From Eubacterium sp. UBA3782 (lineage in GTDB: Bacteria > Bacillota > Clostridia > Lachnospirales > Lachnospiraceae): a stretch of DNA of 15,240 nucleotides. Within the stretch, counting starts at the first letter, position 1. Every line of letters starts with the position of its first letter. The position numbers and the translations under genes were made by a program. Of the stretch, positions 5,468 through 11,141 are shown piece by piece. The stretch lies in the NCBI GenBank assembly GCA_002368795.1, contig DFFG01000071.1, positions 1-15,240 on the forward strand, written 5' to 3'. The notes under the pieces were generated by a model that saw nothing but the letters and a program-made list of their open reading frames with translations, ran no database searches and was not told where the DNA came from.

Positions 5468-7708
5468 ATGATGAAGAAAAAACTACTGCCCTGGCTCCTG
5501 TGTGTCTGTATGCTTGCCGCTTCCGGCTGTGCTGGTGTGTCGAATACGCAGACTCCTGCCGGTGATAATTCGAGTGCTTCGGTGAGCACGGCCGCAACAT
5601 CTGCAGTTAGCGCTGCCGGCAGCAAGACGGATGCCGATGCCGCAGCGGACACGTCTGCGCCTGCAGCTTCGTCTGTGTCTGCGGATTCGTCTGAACCTGC
5701 AGCTGCTGCCAGCTCTGCTTCTTCTGCAGAGCAGACAGGTGCGGATGCGAACGGCACCGTCTACACGGGCGGAAGTCCATGGCTGGATACGGACCTGAAG
5801 TCAAACATTACAGCGGATATGGAGCTGTCTGCGCGGGAGGATTTCCATCTTTATGTAAACCACGACTGGCTCATGGAGAACGAGATCCCCGAAGGACGCC
5901 GCTCCCATAATGCCTTCTTTGAGGCAAATGATAAGGTCATCGAGAAGGCGGTCAATATGCTGGGCGGCGAAGACCTGACCAGTCCGGAAGGCCAGCTGGT
6001 CCAGTCTCTGTACCGGGCGGCTCTGGACTGGAATTCCAGAAATGCTGCCGAGGTGAAGCCGGCTGCAGAAACGATCCTGGACATCCTCCGGATCGACAGC
6101 ATCGAAGATCTGAATGAATTCATCTGTAACCCGGAGAAAAGTGAGATGGTGGACACCATCCTGCAGTTTGGCAACTCCGGATCACCGGAGGATTCCAATA
6201 CCTATATCACGGTTATTGCCACGGATGACTTTACCCTGGGCGATGCGGCAGAGTATTCGAACCGGACCAGCTATGGAGATTCTCTGTATAAGGGCAAGCT
6301 GTATCTGGCAAAGGCTATGCTGGGCCGGTTTGGCTATAAGGAGAAGGAAGCCCAGACCATGTTTGACCAGTTGATAGATCTGGAAGCAAAGATCGCGGAG
6401 GTCTCCTATACCAGCGCTGATTCCATGCAGCCGGATTATATTACGAAGATCCTGAATCATTATTCTCCGGAACAGCTTGCCGAGCTGTCCCCGGCATTCC
6501 CTCTTCCGGAGGCTCTTGCTAATTTTGGGTTTGGGGAGGCGAAGGATTATCTGGTGGTCTGCCCTGCTGCCGTCAGCAAAGTCAATGAGCTCTACACCGA
6601 GGAAAATCTGGAGGAGATCCGCAGCTATATGCTGATCCGGTATTTGATCGAGATGGCTCCTCTGCTGGATGAGAAAGCGTATCAGGCTTCTGTCGAGGCG
6701 GACAATATCATAAACGGCTCCACCGGTTCTCAGCCCTACGAGACGGTCGCCTTCAACAAGGTCCGCGATTACCTGCGCAATCCGATGGCCAAGGCCTATG
6801 TGGAATACTACGATGCTTCTGAAATGAAGCAGCGGGTCACCCAGATCTGCGAGGATGTTGTCGCGGCGTACCGTGTCATGCTGACAGAGGAGGACTGGCT
6901 CTCCGAGGAAACGCAGGCAAAGGCCATCGAAAAGCTGGACAATCTGCGGATTCAGGCCGCATATCCGGATAAGTGGATCGACTATAGTTCTCTGAACCTG
7001 ACTGGCCTGTCCTATCTGGATTGCATGAAAGCGATCACGCATTTTGAATACCAGATGGATGCCTCCCATACAAACGGGACCGTGGACAAGGATCTCTGGA
7101 CCTTTGATACGCTGGATGCCAACGCCGCCTACCACTCGGGGCGCAATGCCATCTACATCTATCTTGGCATTCTGGAAGCTCCCTTCTATGAAGATGGGAT
7201 GTCGGATGAACAACTCATGGGAAGCATCGGTGTCGTGATCGGTCACGAAATCAGCCATGCCTTTGACCCCTCCGGCGCTAAGTATGACAAGGATGGAAAC
7301 CTGTCCAACTGGTGGACGGAGGAAGACAGCGCCGCCTTCCAGGAGCGGGCAGCCCGTCTGATCGCTTACTATGACAACATCACCGTATGGGAAGGCCAGA
7401 ATGCGATCGGCTCCAATGTCCAGACGGAGGCCGTTGCCGATATGGCCGGCATGAAGGTCATGCTTTCCATTGCCAGGGAAAAGGAAAGCTTTGACTATGA
7501 CGCTTTCTTTAGAGCCTTCGCCAAAGTATGGGCAGGGATAAACACCACACAGCTGGAGTATCAGGCGCTTACTCAGGATTCCCATCCGCTGCACTTCCTG
7601 CGGACCAATGTCACGCTGCAGCAGTTTGATGAGTTTTATGAGACCTATGGTGTGCAGGAAGGCGATACCATGTATCTGGCTCCCGAAGACCGGATCCTGG
7701 TCTGGTAA
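5468..7708 (+). CDS. M13-family zinc metallopeptidase lipoprotein (neprilysin/PepO-like)
   Basis: A 746-residue extracytoplasmic peptidase that probably cleaves oligopeptides outside the cell. The N-terminus is a lipoprotein signal: MMKKK, a hydrophobic stretch, then lipobox LAASGC with the lipidated cysteine at residue 21. An Ala/Ser/Asp-rich linker follows (to about residue 95) and would tether the enzyme to the membrane. The M13 N-terminal domain begins near REDFHLYVNHDWL. The zinc site is HEISH (His593, Glu594, His597), with the third ligand Glu654 in EAVADMAG, matching the family HExxH and ExxxD motifs. NGNLSNWW-type residues (DGNLSNWWTEED) and the substrate-side segment are also present. 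The length fits family members of ~670-750. AGGAGG at 5457-5462 lies five bases before the chosen ATG and eight before the next (5471). Transcribed alone: divergent from the UvrA2-like gene and followed by a strong hairpin terminator. Confidence 0.93.
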   Translation: MMKKKLLPWLLCVCMLAASGCAGVSNTQTPAGDNSSASVSTAATSAVSAAGSKTDADAAADTSAPAASSVSADSSEPAAAASSASSAEQTGADANGTVYTGGSPWLDTDLKSNITADMELSAREDFHLYVNHDWLMENEIPEGRRSHNAFFEANDKVIEKAVNMLGGEDLTSPEGQLVQSLYRAALDWNSRNAAEVKPAAETILDILRIDSIEDLNEFICNPEKSEMVDTILQFGNSGSPEDSNTYITVIATDDFTLGDAAEYSNRTSYGDSLYKGKLYLAKAMLGRFGYKEKEAQTMFDQLIDLEAKIAEVSYTSADSMQPDYITKILNHYSPEQLAELSPAFPLPEALANFGFGEAKDYLVVCPAAVSKVNELYTEENLEEIRSYMLIRYLIEMAPLLDEKAYQASVEADNIINGSTGSQPYETVAFNKVRDYLRNPMAKAYVEYYDASEMKQRVTQICEDVVAAYRVMLTEEDWLSEETQAKAIEKLDNLRIQAAYPDKWIDYSSLNLTGLSYLDCMKAITHFEYQMDASHTNGTVDKDLWTFDTLDANAAYHSGRNAIYIYLGILEAPFYEDGMSDEQLMGSIGVVIGHEISHAFDPSGAKYDKDGNLSNWWTEEDSAAFQERAARLIAYYDNITVWEGQNAIGSNVQTEAVADMAGMKVMLSIAREKESFDYDAFFRAFAKVWAGINTTQLEYQALTQDSHPLHFLRTNVTLQQFDEFYETYGVQEGDTMYLAPEDRILVW

Positions 7709-7766
7709 AGGATCGGATCTGGTACTCTCAGATAAAAAGCCTTGCGTCTCCGGACGCAGAAAACAA

Positions 7767-7810
7767 AAATCCCCTGCCAGCTTCCAGAGATGGAGGCCGG
7801 CAGGGGATTT
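7767..7810. terminator. Strong hairpin terminator shared by convergent genes
   Basis: A perfect 12-bp stem, AAATCCCCTGCC (7767-7778) with GGCAGGGGATTT (7799-7810), encloses a second stem CTTCCA/TGGAGG with a GAGA loop. On the plus strand it ends the M13 peptidase transcript 60-100 bases past its stop. On the minus strand the T run is better (GGGGATTTTTG), serving the decayed minus-strand gene that ends at 7831. A smaller hairpin, TGCGTC-TCCG-GACGCA, lies just before it (7744-7759). Confidence 0.85.
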
Positions 7811-7830
7811 CTGTCATTTCCTTTATTTCT

Positions 7831-7947
7831 CTATTCGTCATTTTTCTGCGGTGCCCTATAGCTCTGGCAGGCTTTCCGGAATTCTTCGATGAAGACCCGG
7901 GCAGCTTCCTTTGCCTCTGCGCTCTGGAAAGCCAAATGGAGCCAGAC
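7831..7947 (-). pseudogene. C-terminal remnant of an unidentified minus-strand gene
   Basis: On the minus strand, a frame ending in TAG at 7831 has ordinary coding composition for about 39 codons: WLHLAFQSAEAKEAARVF, then IEEFRKACQSYRAPQKNDE. It looks like the amphipathic C-terminal helix of a larger protein. Further upstream the frame stays open for ~20 low-quality codons without any start and then hits a stop. The strong terminator 20 bases downstream points the right way for it. I infer a gene whose body was deleted, leaving its end between the peptidase terminator and the hydrolase promoter. Family not recognised. Confidence 0.4.
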
Positions 7948-8021
7948 AGACGCCCCAGCTGAAATACCGGCAGAACCGACAGAAGCCTGACAACAGAGTC
8001 TGCGGAAGCCTTACGGTCTGC

Positions 8022-8051
8022 TTTACATGAGTCAGCGCCTTGTTATAAAAT
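8022..8051 (+). promoter_or_regulatory. Sigma-A promoter of the alpha/beta hydrolase
   Basis: TTTACA (8022-8027, five of six matches to the -35 consensus) precedes the A/T-rich block TATAAAAT (8044-8051). This block offers TAAAAT at 18-bp spacing or TATAAA at 16-bp spacing. Transcription would begin about 40 bases before the start codon at 8100. Confidence 0.55.
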
Positions 8052-8099
8052 ATGACCATACGCAGATCTGCCAGATCATCTTGAAAGGAGAATCTCACC

Positions 8100-9101
8100 A
8101 TGGTTTCTGACAAACAAATCCCCGTATGGGAAGCCGGCGAGTATACCTATCCGATGGCATGCGGCTTTGAGCCGAACCTGATGCCTTACCTTCATGAGGA
8201 CGGCGCTGACCGGCCCTGCCTGATCGTCTGTCCCGGCGGCGGATATGCCGTAGCTGCCCCCACCGAGGGCGAGCTCGTGGCAAAGAAATTTTATGAGAAA
8301 GGCTACAACTGCTTTGTATTTACCTACACCACCAACATGCTGATGGCTGTGCCGCTGCTGGATCAGCCCATGCGGGACCTGGCCAGGGCTGTGCGGTTCG
8401 TGCGCAGGAATCACCGCCGCTTTGGCATCGATCCGGCCAGAGTATATATCTGCGGCTTTTCGGCTGCCGGCCATCTGTGCGCCAGCCTGTGTGATTACTT
8501 CGCTGAGCTGACGGAGGAGAATCCCAAATATGCGGACATCTCCTGCCGCCCGGATGGCGCCATCCTCTCCTATCCGGTGATCAATTCCGGTGAATATGCC
8601 CATCAGGATTCCTTCCGGGCGCTTGCCGGCCGGGATATTTACGAGCGGACCGATGAGGAAGCCGCCGCGCTCCTTGACCGCTACAGTCTGGAAAAGCATG
8701 TGTCCGCTGATACGCCGCCCTGCTTCATCTGGCAGACAGCGACTGACGAGCTCGTACCGGTGGAAAACAGCTATCTCTACGCCAATGCGCTGAAGGAAAA
8801 AGGCGTCCTCTTTGCCCACCATGTATTCTCCCATGGACAGCACGGTCTTTCTTTGGCCGATGAGGACTGGGCAGCCGGGCGTTTCGGGGAGCCCTACACG
8901 CTGGAGCAGATGAACAAAACCGTGGAAGCGATCCAGAGCGGAGCACTGCAGCTGCCGCCCGAGGTCATGGCCGCACTCAGCGCTGCCGGCGGGGACAATC
9001 CTCTGGAGCAGGAATGGAATGCCGTCCCTGTGCCTGAGGCCACGGTATGGCCGGATCTGGCCAACGCCTTCCTCGTCTATGTAGAGGAAACGAAGCACTA
9101 G
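8100..9101 (+). CDS. Alpha/beta hydrolase, acetyl-esterase/BD-FAE-like
   Basis: A 333-residue cytoplasmic serine hydrolase with no signal peptide. It has the oxyanion-hole segment CPGGGYAVAAPTEGE (near residues 44-58) and the nucleophile elbow GFSAAGHL with Ser121. The probable acid is Asp216 (QTATDELVPVENS) and the probable base His248 (HGQHGLSLA), in the correct order and spacing for the fold. The CPGGGY...GFSAAGHL pattern is that of small carbohydrate-ester or endo-xylanase-associated esterases, which remove acetyl or feruloyl groups from plant-polysaccharide fragments. The exact substrate cannot be read from the sequence. About 60 residues after the catalytic His (to the C-terminus) form a less conserved tail. 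AAAGGAG (8084-8090) lies nine bases before the ATG. It has its own promoter. The palindromic element 15 bases downstream, with its T run, may end the transcript. A GH3 glycosidase remnant nearby hints at a former carbohydrate locus. Confidence 0.88.
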   Translation: MVSDKQIPVWEAGEYTYPMACGFEPNLMPYLHEDGADRPCLIVCPGGGYAVAAPTEGELVAKKFYEKGYNCFVFTYTTNMLMAVPLLDQPMRDLARAVRFVRRNHRRFGIDPARVYICGFSAAGHLCASLCDYFAELTEENPKYADISCRPDGAILSYPVINSGEYAHQDSFRALAGRDIYERTDEEAAALLDRYSLEKHVSADTPPCFIWQTATDELVPVENSYLYANALKEKGVLFAHHVFSHGQHGLSLADEDWAAGRFGEPYTLEQMNKTVEAIQSGALQLPPEVMAALSAAGGDNPLEQEWNAVPVPEATVWPDLANAFLVYVEETKH

Positions 9102-9116
9102 GCCGAAGGGCACTAA

Positions 9117-9296
9117 AAAAAGAGCCGCCGCAGCTGGCTTTCGTGCTTAAATATTCTTCCGGGAAACGCTCGCGCTCTGTCCTCACGCAGCGGTACTACG
9201 TCGGAATTCATTTCATGAATTCCTCCAAGTACCGGCGTTGCGGATGTTCCCTTCAGAATATTTATGCCCGCTTTGCCTGCTGCGGCGGCTCTTTTT
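9117..9296. repeat. ~180-bp imperfect palindrome with 17-bp perfect ends (MITE-like)
   Basis: The ends AAAAAGAGCCGCCGCAG (9117-9133) and CTGCGGCGGCTCTTTTT (9280-9296) are perfect inverted copies. Pairing continues inward: AAATATTCT (9149-9157) with AGAATATTT (9255-9263), GGTACT (9192-9197) with AGTACC (9228-9233), and GGAATTCA (9203-9210) with TGAATTCC (9216-9223) around a 5-base loop. The whole block could fold into one long interrupted hairpin. It contains no gene. Size, terminal repeats and position between a gene and a pseudogene suggest a miniature inverted-repeat transposable element. Clear target-site duplications are not evident. The A/T-run ends would also let it act as a terminator in either direction. 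Confidence 0.65.
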
Positions 9297-9348
9297 GCAT
9301 GCACGCTGCTTTACACACAGAACGGACAGGAGGCATTTGCCTTTCCTG

Positions 9349-9579
9349 CGCATCCTGCAGCTGGTTGACGGCTGCGGTATCGTCGCTCTTTCTCGGGTTG
9401 CTCTCGTCATAGGTGACTGTGCTGCCGACGCTGTATGTCCGGCTGTCCAGCACGTTGTGGGAATCGGCGCGGACGGAGATCTCGTATTCGCCCTCCTCCA
9501 GCACATAGCATCCGGCACCCTTCTCATCGTAGGAAGCCATTTCCTCGGCATCAAAGCTGATGGTCACGGTCTCGGAAGC
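9349..9579 (-). pseudogene. Remnant of GH3 beta-glucosidase C-terminal domain
   Basis: A minus-strand frame of about 77 codons reads SETVTISFDAEEMASYDE, then GCYVLEEGEYEISVRADSH, then YDESNPRKSDDTAAVNQLQDA. This matches my memory of the fibronectin-III-like domain near the C-terminus of clostridial glycoside hydrolase family 3 enzymes (VTFDVTDMASYDE; YVLEAGDYxISVGxNSH), with the following YDEDNPRxSDLTAATNQFDDA segment. Intact GH3 enzymes are 700-900 residues, so the catalytic domain is gone. Upstream it abuts the stop of the YjbR-MGMT gene by ~22 bases, and downstream the frame decays toward the palindromic element. It is a deletion remnant. Confidence 0.6.
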
Positions 9580-9601
9580 ATCTGCCCTGCCGGCCGATTT
9601 C

Positions 9602-10285
9602 TTATATGCCTGTCTGTCCCGGCAGTTCGTCGTCCGGGATCCCAAACCTTTTCAGGTCGACTCTTCCCCCGTTCACTTCGATTCCATCTGCCTCCAGGAG
9701 TTTTGCCTGCGCACCTGGGCCGCCAAAGGCAAATTCACCGGAGAGCTCACCTTTTGCATTGACCACGCGGTAGCAGGGAATGCTTTCGGGATCCGGGTTT
9801 CTGTGCAGGGCGTTGCCGACAGCCCTGGCCATCTTCCGGTCTCCGGCCATCGCCGCCACCTGCCCATAGGTTGCCACATACCCCTGAGGGATCTGCCGGA
9901 CCGCCTCGTAGATGCGCACGGAGGGCGTATTTCGGATCAGCGCATAGCTCTCGCTGACCCGTGCAAACACCTGCTCTGCCGGAACGGTTCCATCCAGAAA
10001 CACCGTCAGCCAGTGCTGCTTGTTCATATGGTAGCCCGGCCGGTATCCGGGAAGCTGCGTGAGCTGGCCGATCAGATCCGGATCGGACTTGACGTTGACC
10101 ACCGTCAGCTCCTCCTCTCCGCCGCAGCCCATCTGGCGGCGGGTGATCGTCATAACCAATGCAAACCATTTCCCGGAGAGCTTCTCCCGGAAGACAAAGG
10201 ACCCCGGCTTTCCGACAAAGGGCCACTCCGGCTCCGCTCCATACGTCTCCCGTATCCAGTCTGTCAGTTCCTGAACAAGCGCCAT
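9602..10285 (-). CDS. YjbR/MmcQ domain fused to MGMT/Atl-type DNA repair domain
   Basis: A 227-residue two-domain protein. Residues ~1-112 form a YjbR/MmcQ domain (wHTH-like fold): KWFALVMTITRRQ, VVNVKSDPDLI, PGYHMNKQHWLTVFLDG, ESYALI. Residues ~118-200 are the DNA-binding and active-site domain of O6-alkylguanine-DNA alkyltransferases: VRQIPQGYVATYGQVA, RAVGNALHRNP (with the arginine finger), IPCYRVV, and GEFAFGG. The acceptor cysteine (Cys171) is kept, but the usual PCHR is PCYR: Tyr172 replaces the histidine that activates the cysteine. Atl proteins replace the cysteine instead (PWHR), so this is a different change. Likely role: sensing or repairing O6-alkylguanine, with activity uncertain. 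GGGAGGAG sits six bases before the ATG. An extended -10 box (10323-10315) lies upstream. Divergent from the export operon. Confidence 0.85.
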   Translation of the reverse strand: MALVQELTDWIRETYGAEPEWPFVGKPGSFVFREKLSGKWFALVMTITRRQMGCGGEEELTVVNVKSDPDLIGQLTQLPGYRPGYHMNKQHWLTVFLDGTVPAEQVFARVSESYALIRNTPSVRIYEAVRQIPQGYVATYGQVAAMAGDRKMARAVGNALHRNPDPESIPCYRVVNAKGELSGEFAFGGPGAQAKLLEADGIEVNGGRVDLKRFGIPDDELPGQTGI

Positions 10286-10539
10286 CGGTCTCCTCCCTTT
10301 CTTTCACTATCCCTATTCTATCATCCCGGCCACCGGATGGATACCTGCCAAAAAACATAGAAGGTGGACGTATTCCTATACTTCCATGTGATCGATTGCA
10401 GGCAGCCGGACACACGGTCACTGCAAAACATTTTTTAAAACAGCAAACGTGCATGCATAGGCAGCCGGAAGGCCTGCCAGGGCAGGGGATAAAACCTGCA
10501 CGATCCGCCAAAAAGCCTGTGTCAAAAGCCGGCAGATTG
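10286..10539. other. Divergent intergenic region with overlapping inverted repeats
   Basis: About 250 bases between the YjbR-MGMT gene and the export operon promoter, with no credible gene on either strand. It holds a terminator-like hairpin TTGCAG (10396-10401) with CTGCAA (10421-10426), including an inner CCG/CGG pair and followed by T6 after a 4-base gap. It also holds a tight hairpin CCTGCC-AG-GGCAGG (10473-10486). An extra CCTGC at 10495-10499 and a GGCAG at 10460-10464 could compete for pairing. The set could be a regulatory site for the divergent promoters, but I see no recognisable operator or riboswitch. Confidence 0.4.
10315..10323 (-). promoter_or_regulatory. Extended -10 element of the YjbR-MGMT gene
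   Basis: On the minus strand TGATAGAAT (10323-10315) fits the extended -10 pattern TGnTAnAAT. The -35 position 17 bases upstream (TATCCA) is weak. Transcription would start about 20-25 bases before the ATG at 10285, leaving room for the strong ribosome binding site. Confidence 0.45.
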
Positions 10540-10568
10540 TTGAGGCGCACCAATAAAAATGATATACT
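10540..10568 (+). promoter_or_regulatory. Promoter of the NHLP-type export operon
   Basis: TTGAGG (10540-10545, four of six matches) and TATACT (10563-10568, five of six matches) are separated by exactly 17 bases. A second TATACT directly follows (10569-10574). This is the best promoter in the right half of the window. It would start transcription near 10575, about 130 bases before the HlyD-like gene and before the small upstream frame. Confidence 0.6.
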
Positions 10569-10636
10569 TATACTAAATATGCCTTCTTTTAATATGGCCG
10601 GAATATGTTCGGAAGGTATGTTTGCTTTCCAACGTT

Positions 10637-10705
10637 ATGGAAACCGGCATGGAAGCATTTGAAATACCCGTTCCTGACAAAACACAGGAAGAAAGGAAGC
10701 GGTAA
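10637..10705 (+). CDS. Possible small leader ORF coupled to the HlyD-like gene
   Basis: A 22-codon frame (METGMEAFEIPVPD, then KTQEERKR) ends in TAA overlapping the next gene's ATG as TAATG, the layout of translational coupling. An upstream TTG at 10622 in the same frame, with GGAAGG (10611-10616) five bases before it, would extend it to 27 residues. The ATG at 10637 itself has no good ribosome site. The peptide is short, charged and lacks a double-glycine site, so it does not look like the exported precursor. It may be a leader peptide that times translation of the transporter, the eroded end of a lost gene, or chance. Confidence 0.35.
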   Translation: METGMEAFEIPVPDKTQEERKR

Positions 10706-11136
10706 TGGAACAGACGCAGAAGAAGGAAGTGTTCAGAAAAGAGACGATGGAGCGGATCTCCTCCCCCGAGCAGCTCACCGGATATCTCCGGGTGACCAAG
10801 CCGGGCATATGGGTGGTTCTGGCAGCAGTGATCCTCCTGCTGGCAGCCATGCTGGCCTGGTCTGCCGTAGGCGTTCTGGAGACGACCACGGATGCCAAGG
10901 TCGTTGTCTCTGACGCATCCACAGAGATCATCGTGACCGGTACCCTCGCGTCTTCTGTCCAGGCAGGCATGCCTGTGCGCGTAGCCTCCGAGGAGTACAC
11001 CATCGCCTCCGTGGAAACGGATGAGTACGGAAGGACCGTGGCTTTTGCCCGGACAGACCTCCCAAACGGCATCTATGATGCAAAGATCGTCGTCGAACAG
11101 ACAAAGCCCATCAGCTTTCTGCTGGAAAGCAGGTGA
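10705..11136 (+). CDS. Short HlyD-like subunit of NHLP-type peptide export
   Basis: A 143-residue single-pass membrane protein. The first ~25 residues (VFRKETMERISSPEQL) match the characteristic start of the NHLP/NHLM-system HlyD-like secretion proteins (RKxALERLSSPEQL). A transmembrane helix follows at about residues 34-55 (GIWVVLAAVILLLAAMLAWS), then a short extracellular beta-rich part (VVVSDASTEIIVTGTLASSV... IYDAKIVVEQ). Known full-length members are around 400 residues with coiled-coil and lipoyl domains; both are absent here and the stop is natural, since it overlaps the next gene. In a Gram-positive cell with no outer membrane a reduced adaptor may suffice. AGGAAG-type purines (10686-10700) precede the ATG. 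First clear gene of the operon; its TGA overlaps a GTG just before the C39-ABC gene. Confidence 0.72.
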   Translation: MEQTQKKEVFRKETMERISSPEQLTGYLRVTKPGIWVVLAAVILLLAAMLAWSAVGVLETTTDAKVVVSDASTEIIVTGTLASSVQAGMPVRVASEEYTIASVETDEYGRTVAFARTDLPNGIYDAKIVVEQTKPISFLLESR

Positions 11137-11141
11137 TCCGG

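Noticed and set aside
6182..7594. 470-codon open frame on the minus strand
   Set aside because: It is antisense to the M13 peptidase, which has a signal peptide, zinc site and ribosome site. The frame arises from the GC-rich codon bias.
8076..9113. 345-codon open frame on the minus strand
   Set aside because: It lies opposite the alpha/beta hydrolase, whose catalytic motifs and promoter decide the strand.
9262..9645. Complete 127-aa protein including the GH3-like segment
   Set aside because: Its start lies inside the YjbR-MGMT gene and its end inside the palindromic element. Only the central ~77 codons look like protein.
10396..10436. Plus-strand terminator in the divergent region
   Set aside because: The stem is only six pairs with a large loop, the T run starts four bases late, and no plus-strand gene precedes it.
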